DNA of 58,128 nt. It comes from Methanarcanum sp963640855 (GTDB lineage: Archaea; Thermoplasmatota; Thermoplasmata; Methanomassiliicoccales; Methanomethylophilaceae). Positions 7,755 to 14,904 of this stretch are shown piece by piece. Within the stretch, counting starts at the first letter, position 1, and every line of letters starts with the position of its first letter. The notes beneath the pieces were generated by a model, which worked only from the letters and a program-made list of their open reading frames with translations, did no database searches and was not told the origin of the DNA. The DNA lies in contig CAVIAJ010000007.1 in NCBI GenBank assembly GCA_963640855.1, positions 1-58,128 of the forward strand, read 5' to 3'. A program made the position numbers and the translations under genes.

Positions 7755-10692
7755 ACATCTTCCCCCTCTTGATAAGAAGATAGGCAAACACAGGAATTCC
7801 TATTATTGTCGTAATTGCACCCACGGGAAGTTCGAATCCCGGTACAAGCATTCTTGACGCTATATCCGCGACAATCATCAGGAATCCTCCGAAAGCCATC
7901 GATGCAGGGAGAACCAATCTGTGGTCTCCTCCGAGCAACATACGGCATAAGTGGGGGATAACCAATCCCACAAATCCGATGATTCCGACGAATGCGACAC
8001 ATATAGATGTAAGAACAGATGCGATGATAAGCATCCATCTGTTGAATCTCTTCACGTCGAGACCCATCTGTCTCGCCTGATCTTCTCCCAGCAGTACAAG
8101 ATTGAATTCTTTTGCCCAATACAGTGCGGCGAATGAAATTGCGAATGAAGGAATAACGACAAGCCACACTTTGGACCATGTTATCTCGGAGAACGAACCG
8201 TATAACCATGACAGTGCTCCCGTGACGTGGTTGCCTGCGAACGTAAGCATAAGCGTCTGCGCGGCGGAGAATACCAATCCCACGATAACTCCCGAGAGAA
8301 CATAGTTGATCGATGTTCCTCCCGCTTTGGTTGCGAGAATCATGGTACACAGGAATGCAAGAATACCTCCTATCGCTGCGGTTACCGCCGTAAGATAGAT
8401 TGAATGCGAAGGGAATAACCCGAACAGAGTGAAATCAAAGGAAATCACTGCGATTGCCGCCGTACCCGCTCCCGAAGATACGCCCATAATGTAAGGATCG
8501 ACCAGAGGGTTCCTTATGATTGCCTGATACATCGCACCGGCAATCGATAATCCGACTCCGACCGCGAGTGCGACCAATGTTCTCGGAAGTCTTGCGCTGT
8601 AAACCATCAGCTCATTGTAAGTGAGATTGTTTCCGCCTTTGCCGATTGCCGAGAACAAACACTGGAACATGTCCCCTACGCTCAGCGTGGTCGTAGGTCC
8701 GAGACATAACGATGCAACTGCCGCAATCAACGTGAGAACTATACCTACACTCAGCACCAGCCACAGGCGGTGTCTTGAAAGTGTGTTGTGCGAATAATCC
8801 TCTCCGAAGAAGAATGTCTTCACCGATTCAGAAACATGCTTCACAGGGTGCTCCCATCCGAGTGCGAATCTCATCACTGCGTATGCAACCGCAAAGATTA
8901 CGGTGATTGCGGCCAACACAATCAGCAGTATCTGCCACGGCGCAAGCCCGGGGTCGGGTATTGTTACCGGTATTGCCTCGTCGAATCCTCCGCTCACGGA
9001 GAATGCGGATCCGTCGTTTCCGAAAAGATATCCGTTGTCGATGACGGTGATACCGACCATACAGAACTGATTGTGTTCTTCGGGTACGGAGTATTTGCCT
9101 GTTACGTTACCCTGTAAATCGTAAACATACAGAGGCTCTCCTTTCGTGTAGCTTGATGCCACAAGAGTGTCGCCGTTTACGAGAGTAAGATAGGAATGCG
9201 AAACGGCGATTTTCTTGTTTACCGTTTCGTAATTACCTTCGGTATCCATCCTGCAGAGTTTTTTGTCACTTACAAAATAAACTCCCGTGAAATCTTCATT
9301 TTCCGTGACGGTAAATCTGTTTGCGGAACCGAGTTTTGTCGTGTTGAGAATTTCTTCGAAATTATCTGCTCCGTCGTATCTGAAAAGCTTTACACCGTAA
9401 TCGGACGCACTCATTCCGAGTCCGTTGTTGTATCCGATGTAAATGTAGTAAGAATCATCCTTTTTCAGGATTGCAGGCATACCTGCCGAACCTACTTCTT
9501 CGCCGAGGTAGGTTGTGTGGTAAATGTCTTTGTCGGCGATCAGAGAACCTGTGTTCTTATTGATAACATACAGATGGCCGTTCAGCATTCCCGCAAAGAG
9601 TAAATTATCGTAAACGACAGGTGCGGAGAAGTATCCTTTACCTCCGGACTGATATGACCATACAGGATTCAGATCCAAATCGAAACAGTAAATCATTCCG
9701 TTCGATGACATGCAGTAAATCGCACCGGAATCGAATACCATGGAGGTAGGTCCGCTTGCATAGGAACGTCCTTTGACTGTTTCGTCGGTGACGGATTTTA
9801 TTCCTTCGAGATGTTCTTCGGGAACGGCTTCGCCTTTACTGTCTTTCCAATTGATCTTGTAAATATCTCCGGTGGAGCTTTGAACGTAAACGTAATCTCC
9901 CACAAGAATGAAGTTCGATGTTTCGTAATACGCTCCTCTCTTGTAGATGAAATGCCATTTTTCGAGACCTGTCTCGATATCGCTGCATACAAGTGCGGCG
10001 GTACCGTCCGCATCCTTTTCCTGATATCCGTATTTGACGAAGGCGTATCCTCCGGCCGTAAGTACCGACGAGTATACTCCGGAATACTTACCGTTCCAAT
10101 CCGTCACCGCCCAATTCAGTGAGGATGCTTCGGAAGATATTACCGCGGTCTGAGAATTGGATGCTTTTGCGTCATAACCCATACACGCAACAGACTGATT
10201 GTCGGGCGTCTCGGACGGCACGGTGCCGTCGGGATAGAATCCGATAGCCAGACAGCCTGCGGTATATTTTTCGGTAAGATCTGAGACGACAGTCCATTTG
10301 TTCAGTGCCGTCTCCCATTTATACGGAATCCATTTCGATTTTACGGTAACGGATGTTGTTCCCGCTTTGTTGAGAGGGTCCGCGGTTGTTGCGGTACCAG
10401 TACCGACGGTGTTTTCGCTTTTGCCGTCGACTGTGATAATGTTTCCCGAAACGGTGCATTCGTGACCGTTCGCATTCAGTGCAGATGAGATAACATCGGC
10501 ATACGTCCCTTTACCATCGAACGTATACCATGTTTTGGCTCCGTTACCCTCATCGAGCATCAACCTGTTGTCGGACGATGCCGCCTCCGTATCCGCCATC
10601 GGAATTACGGTGACGATCATTATCATCGCCAGTAACAGTGCCGTGAGCATCTTGGTTCTGTTCTTCATTCTATCCCTTTTCTCAGTTGTCAT
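7744..10692 (-). CDS. btuC: BtuC-type permease fused to an exported N-terminal domain and beta-propeller
   Basis: A 982-residue fusion. Residues 9-38 look like a signal sequence. Residues about 40-130 resemble the DUF4430 (transcobalamin-like) domain. Residues about 140-575 hold PQQ/WD40-like propeller blades with repeated Trp and GxxY motifs (for example CSDIETGLEKW and CFDLDLNPVW). A membrane helix follows at about 581-605. Residues about 637-982 are a complete FecCD/BtuC permease with RLPRTLVAL, RNPLVDPYIMG and GFVGLVIPHLCR. A normal BtuC is about 330 residues, so some 600 extracellular residues are extra. The start overlaps the btuF stop by 11 bases; an ATG at 10668 is an alternative. It should form the membrane channel with BtuD and receive substrate from BtuF. 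Whether the propeller binds corrinoid, partner proteins or the cell surface is unknown. Confidence 0.85.
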   Translation of the reverse strand: MTTEKRDRMKNRTKMLTALLLAMIMIVTVIPMADTEAASSDNRLMLDEGNGAKTWYTFDGKGTYADVISSALNANGHECTVSGNIITVDGKSENTVGTGTATTADPLNKAGTTSVTVKSKWIPYKWETALNKWTVVSDLTEKYTAGCLAIGFYPDGTVPSETPDNQSVACMGYDAKASNSQTAVISSEASSLNWAVTDWNGKYSGVYSSVLTAGGYAFVKYGYQEKDADGTAALVCSDIETGLEKWHFIYKRGAYYETSNFILVGDYVYVQSSTGDIYKINWKDSKGEAVPEEHLEGIKSVTDETVKGRSYASGPTSMVFDSGAIYCMSSNGMIYCFDLDLNPVWSYQSGGKGYFSAPVVYDNLLFAGMLNGHLYVINKNTGSLIADKDIYHTTYLGEEVGSAGMPAILKKDDSYYIYIGYNNGLGMSASDYGVKLFRYDGADNFEEILNTTKLGSANRFTVTENEDFTGVYFVSDKKLCRMDTEGNYETVNKKIAVSHSYLTLVNGDTLVASSYTKGEPLYVYDLQGNVTGKYSVPEEHNQFCMVGITVIDNGYLFGNDGSAFSVSGGFDEAIPVTIPDPGLAPWQILLIVLAAITVIFAVAYAVMRFALGWEHPVKHVSESVKTFFFGEDYSHNTLSRHRLWLVLSVGIVLTLIAAVASLCLGPTTTLSVGDMFQCLFSAIGKGGNNLTYNELMVYSARLPRTLVALAVGVGLSIAGAMYQAIIRNPLVDPYIMGVSSGAGTAAIAVISFDFTLFGLFPSHSIYLTAVTAAIGGILAFLCTMILATKAGGTSINYVLSGVIVGLVFSAAQTLMLTFAGNHVTGALSWLYGSFSEITWSKVWLVVIPSFAISFAALYWAKEFNLVLLGEDQARQMGLDVKRFNRWMLIIASVLTSICVAFVGIIGFVGLVIPHLCRMLLGGDHRLVLPASMAFGGFLMIVADIASRMLVPGFELPVGAITTIIGIPVFAYLLIKRGKMYDG

Positions 10693-12055
10693 ATCCCAGA
10701 TCCTTGGTGATCACGGTGTATTGGGTGTAATCGTCTCCTATGAACTTCGGAATCTCCGTTTCGAAACTGTCCGGATAAACTATCTCTCCGAATATCTCGC
10801 ATAACTGTGTGAATCTCGGTGCGGAACGTGAGGCGAGATCGGCTGCTTTGCCCGAAATCAGATAGATTTCTTTATCTGCATAGGCTTTCGTCAGTTTCCA
10901 CGTATCGGGAAGGTTGCCGTACATGTAATCCCACTCTTCCTGTGTTGCATCGTACGATTCGGTTACGATTATGATAATATCCGGATTCTTTTCCGAAATG
11001 AGTTCCGTGTTGGCATGTGCCCATCCGCTCATCGATGAAAATGCATTTTCGGCGGAAATTGAATTGAGAATATCGTCGACAAACGTGTGTTTACCTGCGA
11101 CATAGGGGGCTGCATCCGGCGATAATGCGACCATTACGCTCTTCTTCTCCCTGACGTCTATTTTCGAAAGAATGTTATCCAATCCTATCGAATCGTGGGT
11201 TATGACACTCTTGGCTGCCAATTCATATCCTATTGCGACACCTACGAGATAGGTGTTGTTGTAAATCGTCTTGATATCGCTGCCGTCGTAGATTGTTACT
11301 GCATTTACGTTCGCGTTTCTGACGGAATCCGCTACCTGCCTCTGATTGTACTGACTTCCGTCGGCGATGACGATGTCGGGATTCTGTTTCATTATGGATT
11401 CGAAACTCGGGTCCGTATATGTTCCGACTTCGGCAATCTTTTTGATTGATTTCAGCTCGTTGACGCTGTTCGGATAATTACTGTAGTAGTCGGCACCGAC
11501 TATGCATGAAACCGCATTCAGTGCACCTACCGTTTCGGTTGCTACCGGAGACAGTGTGATAATACGCCCGGCCTGGGAGTAACCGTATACGCAGATTCCG
11601 GATGCATCTACAGCTACCGTAGGTACTTCTCCTTCTCCCCTGTACGCCCATGCCGTTACCGAGTAATTTTTGGCATTGATATCATAGGTATCGGATTTTA
11701 TCCATTGGGTTGTACCCTTTTCTATGTACCATAAATCCCATAATTTTTCGGCACCGTTTGCAATTCCGTTGATTTCGGTGATTCTGCCTCCGTCAAGAGT
11801 ATATGTGTACTCTCTGTCGGAACAGGCTTTCTCCAATAACGACAGAGGATTGTTATCGGTGTTGAGATCGTATTCGAACCACGTAACATCGTATTCCCCG
11901 AAATCGATGAGAATGCCGTCTGCGTGCGAAATAGATGCTTCGCTTGTTGTAAGCGATACCGCTCCTGCGACAATGATTCCGATTAAAAGTGTCGCTACCG
12001 TAAGGTAAACCTTCGTCTTTTGGACGCTTCTGCTGCCTCCGGTGCCATCTCTCAT
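10682..12055 (-). CDS. btuF: Corrinoid ABC transporter substrate-binding protein with N-terminal DUF4430-like domain
   Basis: A 457-residue exported protein from the ATG at 12055 (the frame opens at a TTG 10 codons earlier). A hydrophobic signal/anchor (VYLTVATLLIGIIVAGAV) is followed by about 100 residues resembling DUF4430, with the characteristic LWDLWYIEKG stretch. Next comes a Peripla_BP_2 domain from about 160 on, starting RIITLSPVATETVGAL and containing NPDIVIADGS and ENAFSSMSGWAHANTELI. It heads the btuF-btuC-btuD operon and would capture corrinoid (or possibly a siderophore) outside the membrane. The same DUF4430-like domain at the N-terminus of the partner permease suggests both parts handle the ligand. 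Both assignments of that domain are by eye. Confidence 0.82.
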   Translation of the reverse strand: MRDGTGGSRSVQKTKVYLTVATLLIGIIVAGAVSLTTSEASISHADGILIDFGEYDVTWFEYDLNTDNNPLSLLEKACSDREYTYTLDGGRITEINGIANGAEKLWDLWYIEKGTTQWIKSDTYDINAKNYSVTAWAYRGEGEVPTVAVDASGICVYGYSQAGRIITLSPVATETVGALNAVSCIVGADYYSNYPNSVNELKSIKKIAEVGTYTDPSFESIMKQNPDIVIADGSQYNQRQVADSVRNANVNAVTIYDGSDIKTIYNNTYLVGVAIGYELAAKSVITHDSIGLDNILSKIDVREKKSVMVALSPDAAPYVAGKHTFVDDILNSISAENAFSSMSGWAHANTELISEKNPDIIIIVTESYDATQEEWDYMYGNLPDTWKLTKAYADKEIYLISGKAADLASRSAPRFTQLCEIFGEIVYPDSFETEIPKFIGDDYTQYTVITKDLGYDN

Positions 12056-12222
12056 TGTCTCAAATCCATTGGATGAATAAGCCAACTTTATGACAGGATA
12101 AGTTGAGTCGTTTATTTAATCATAATGTAAAACCCAGGCTGAATACCACGTCCAAAATTATATACTCGGACTTTCATATCGCAGTCGCAATCCTGGACAA
12201 TACGTCCAATTGAGGAATGACA
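12056..12222. promoter_or_regulatory. Divergent promoter region between btuF and the three-repeat surface protein
   Basis: On the plus strand a TATA-like AATTATATAC at about 12155-12164 predicts a start near 12186. An inverted repeat TGGAC-N5-GTCCA (12194-12208) lies just downstream of it. The octamer ACGTCCAA occurs twice, at 12148-12155 and 12202-12209, flanking that promoter. On the minus strand ATTAAATAA near 12107-12118 could serve btuF. The shared region suggests joint regulation by a corrinoid-responsive repressor; the regulator is not identified. Confidence 0.4.
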
Positions 12223-13716
12223 ATGAACGCAAAATATTCCAAATTGATGGCCGTTGCAATCACTGCGATGTTCTGCATCACAGCGGTTGCCGTGTTCGCA
12301 GTCGGTGAGGACAGTTCGGCGGCAACAGCCGATCACAAAATCTACATCGAGATTGTGGGCACAGACGGTGCAGTTGCCGATTCGGCATGGATTCAGTTCA
12401 CATCCGACGGTACCGCAGCGGATTTCGTAAAAGAAGCCAACAAAGCATTCGAACTGTACGGTTACCCCGAAGTAACACTCAGCTCGGGCAATTACATCGG
12501 TGTTCTGTACAACGAAAGTTACAACAATGCAACCTACGCATCAGCAGGCGGAGATTGGACTGCCGTTACGGATCCCGCAAAAGAGTACCCCAAAGCAACC
12601 TACCTCGCATTCTGCCTTGATAAAGGTTACACAACCGCAGACAGTTACGGCAAATTCACCGACGATGTCAAAAAATCCTGGAAAGAGTCCGGAATAACCG
12701 GCAACTGGGCATACATGAAGTCACCCGAAGCAAAAACTTCGGAATGCCCCGCAGCTCCCGCAAAGATTTCGGTGAACTGCTACATCGAGTACATCTCGAC
12801 AGAAGGTACAGTCACAGAATCCGAATGGGTCGAGTTCGATGCGGTAAAGACAGTCAAATCCTTCATTGCAAACGCAAACGAAGCATTCGAAACCGCAGAA
12901 ACAGATGTCGTAGCATCCGAAAGCAAACACGGCATAAGCTTTGCATACGACGGTTCCGGAAACAACAGCACATACTACGGCAAAGACGGAAAGTGGGTTG
13001 CAGTCGCAGAGACGAGCAAAGACTACTTCAACGAGTACATCGCACTTGCGGTCGGCAACGGATACATAACCAAAGCAGTCTACGACAAGCTCTCTGCAGA
13101 TAACCAGAAAGCATGGAAAGACACCACATTGGGGGGCCCCTATGCATACCAGAAGATTGTCGACGCAAGGATGGTTATAGACAAGAGTGCAATCAACTGC
13201 TTCGTAGAGAAGATTGACGAGAAAGGAAAGGTCACCGAATCCAAATGGGTCGAGATCAACGCACAGAAGACAAACCAGTCACTGATCTACAACGGAAACA
13301 AAGCATTCGCAGCAGCCGGACTCGATGGACTTGAGTTCTCCGTGTCAGAATACGGTGTCGGAGTGACATACAACGATTCCGGAAACAACAGCACATACTA
13401 CGCAAAAGACGGAAAGTGGGTTGCGGTTGCAAACAGCAGCACCGATTACCTGAATGACGAGATTGCACTTGCAGTCGGCAACGGATACATAACCAAAGCA
13501 GTCTACGACAAGCTCTCAGCAGACGAGCAGAAAGCATGGAAAGACACCACATGGGGGGATCCCTATGCATACCAGAAGATTGTCTCCGAACCCGTAGACG
13601 GTTACAAATCCGCATCCTCGGATAACAATAACAACACAGGACTCATCATCGGAGTTGTTGTTGTCGTTATTGTCGTCATAGCAATCGGAGCATTCGTCTT
13701 CTTCAAGAAGAAGTGA
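12223..13716 (+). CDS. Cell-surface protein with three tandem repeats and C-terminal membrane anchor
   Basis: A 497-residue exported protein. Residues 1-35 are a signal peptide ending near AVFAVGEDSSAA. Three tandem domains of about 140-150 residues follow, each beginning with a strand pair (I-x-C/I-x-x-E-x-I) and WVEF/WIQF, then a helix with NxAF, then YxxxGNNSTYYxxDGKWVAVA in repeats 2 and 3. Polar linker SSDNNNNTG precedes a membrane helix and KKK tail. I prefer the ATG at 12223 because GAGG stands seven bases upstream; another ATG lies at 12217. I do not recognise the repeat family with certainty. Its layout (beta, helix, then W/Y-rich strands) is reminiscent of DUF4430. Transcribed divergently from btuF, it may take part in corrinoid capture; that is inference. 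Confidence 0.75.
   Translation: MNAKYSKLMAVAITAMFCITAVAVFAVGEDSSAATADHKIYIEIVGTDGAVADSAWIQFTSDGTAADFVKEANKAFELYGYPEVTLSSGNYIGVLYNESYNNATYASAGGDWTAVTDPAKEYPKATYLAFCLDKGYTTADSYGKFTDDVKKSWKESGITGNWAYMKSPEAKTSECPAAPAKISVNCYIEYISTEGTVTESEWVEFDAVKTVKSFIANANEAFETAETDVVASESKHGISFAYDGSGNNSTYYGKDGKWVAVAETSKDYFNEYIALAVGNGYITKAVYDKLSADNQKAWKDTTLGGPYAYQKIVDARMVIDKSAINCFVEKIDEKGKVTESKWVEINAQKTNQSLIYNGNKAFAAAGLDGLEFSVSEYGVGVTYNDSGNNSTYYAKDGKWVAVANSSTDYLNDEIALAVGNGYITKAVYDKLSADEQKAWKDTTWGDPYAYQKIVSEPVDGYKSASSDNNNNTGLIIGVVVVVIVVIAIGAFVFFKKK
13042..13161 (+). repeat. Near-identical 120-base repeat, copy 1 (copy 2 at 13465-13584)
   Basis: The end of repeat domain 2 is duplicated 423 bases (141 codons) later at the end of domain 3 with only a handful of changes. 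Domain 1 is much more diverged, so domains 2 and 3 arose by a recent duplication or are kept alike by gene conversion. Confidence 0.9.
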
Positions 13717-13751
13717 GGTTTCGTATTTTCATCACCCAAACTTCTTACGTT

Positions 13752-13768
13752 CGCAGACTTCGTCTGCG
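13752..13768 (+). terminator. Hairpin after the three-repeat surface protein gene
   Basis: CGCAGAC-TTC-GTCTGCG forms a seven-pair stem 35 bases after the stop codon, followed by a C/T-rich stretch. Likely transcription end for the surface protein. Confidence 0.5.
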
Positions 13769-13821
13769 GACGGAAACCTCTTTCCGACAGTTTCTAATCG
13801 GATTGTTTTCATAATCATTTG

Positions 13822-14499
13822 ATGAAATTCACAGACGCACACATTCACGTTCAGGGTGTCGGATGCGGTAATGCGGATCTGATGTTCTGCAACGTATCGA
13901 AACCTTCGGAATGGAGTGTATTAGAAAAATTGATTCGTAAAAATGAAAAAATAATCCCTTTCTTCGGTACGCACCCGTGGTATTCCGAGGAGTATGACGG
14001 AAAGGAAAGGCTGTGTGCAATTCTTGAAAAATATCCTTCCGCGAATGTGGGAGAGATAGGTTTGGATGCGGTACGTTCCGGGAACAACGCAAAAGAAGTC
14101 TTCACGGAGCAGTTGGATACTGCGGAAAGAACAGGCAGAATCGTATGTATTCACAACGTCCGTTCGACTGACTGCATTCTCTCCGAACTCAGGAAAAGAA
14201 ACGTGAGAACAATCCTGCATTCGTATGACGGTCCTGCGAATATGACTCCTGCATTCGTGAAATGCGGATGTTACTTTTCGGTTTCTCCCAGATTATTCGG
14301 GAAACCGGAGAATAAAGTATCCTGTATTCTGCGTTCGATCCCGAAGGACAGACTGCTGACGGAATCGGACGGTTCCGGAGATGTGACAATGCCTGTGCAG
14401 GAGCTTCTGAAAAGAATGTCCGATGTTCTCTGTATTGATATTGATGAGCTGTCTGAGACAACAGGACAGAACGCACGTGATCTGCTTCGTGACGGGTGA
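13822..14499 (+). CDS. TatD-like metal-dependent hydrolase
   Basis: A 225-residue TIM-barrel hydrolase of the TatD/amidohydrolase superfamily. Metal-ligand motifs are visible in order: DAHIHV (residues 5-10), FFGTHPW, GEIGLDAV, IHNVRS (His ligand) and TESDGS (Asp ligand). Family members act as metal-dependent DNases or related phosphoesterases, but the substrate cannot be predicted. At 225 residues it is slightly shorter than the usual 255-265. The ATG at 13822 is chosen over an in-frame TTG one codon earlier. It stands alone between two surface-protein genes. Confidence 0.75.
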   Translation: MKFTDAHIHVQGVGCGNADLMFCNVSKPSEWSVLEKLIRKNEKIIPFFGTHPWYSEEYDGKERLCAILEKYPSANVGEIGLDAVRSGNNAKEVFTEQLDTAERTGRIVCIHNVRSTDCILSELRKRNVRTILHSYDGPANMTPAFVKCGCYFSVSPRLFGKPENKVSCILRSIPKDRLLTESDGSGDVTMPVQELLKRMSDVLCIDIDELSETTGQNARDLLRDG

Positions 14500-14542
14500 T
14501 TGATTCCGTAATGTTCCGTTTGCACTTTCTCCGTGCCTGTAA

Positions 14543-14632
14543 TATGAAGTTATTCCGAAAGAATTCACATTGTCCTGTCTTACCGTTTCGCTGATAATTC
14601 TTGCGGCAACTGTCGTATACAAACGTCCGTGA
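14543..14632 (+). pseudogene. Fossil C-terminal end of a BspA-type surface protein gene
   Basis: Within the 405-base stretch between the TatD-like gene and the BspA gene, one frame reads a membrane-anchor tail (SCLTVSLIILAATVVYKRP, stop) nearly the same as the end of the BspA protein at 17508 (SCLIISLITLAAAVIYKRP, stop). Upstream the frame is closed by a TAA at 14540. The similarity continues through the stop codon into the terminator. This is the leftover 3' end of a lost paralogue, or the scar of a duplication that produced the neighbouring gene. The rest of the gap (14668-14904) shows only short AT-rich promoter-like sequence and a dyad GACCG-TT-CGGTC at 14784-14795. Confidence 0.8.
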
Positions 14633-14634
14633 AC

Positions 14635-14676
14635 GGATATTCTCCGGCCGAAGGCCGGAGAATATCCCTCTTTTTT
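14635..14676 (+). terminator. Terminator of the lost BspA paralogue
   Basis: GGATATTCTCCGGCC and GGCCGGAGAATATCC form a 15-pair stem around a 3-base loop (14635-14667), then CTCTTTTTT. It is almost identical to the terminator at 17511-17553. Confidence 0.8.
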
Positions 14677-14904
14677 CTTTATTCACATCGCAGTTTCTTC
14701 CGATAAGATTTACCGAAAGTTAACAAAACCGTTTTTCTGTTGTACTTTTCATTCTGTATGTATCTGTCGGAACATGTCTTACCGACCGTTCGGTCGAATT
14801 CACGGTTTCGGAAACAGCATCAGTCTGAAAATTTACCGAAACGGCGATACGGATACATTATGGGCAAGATATTAATCTGAAAAATAAATCCTTAAGACGG
14901 TAAA

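Noticed and set aside
12056..12222. Cobalamin riboswitch ahead of btuF
   Set aside because: No B12-box-like sequence is visible and the leaders are too short; cobalamin riboswitches are essentially bacterial.
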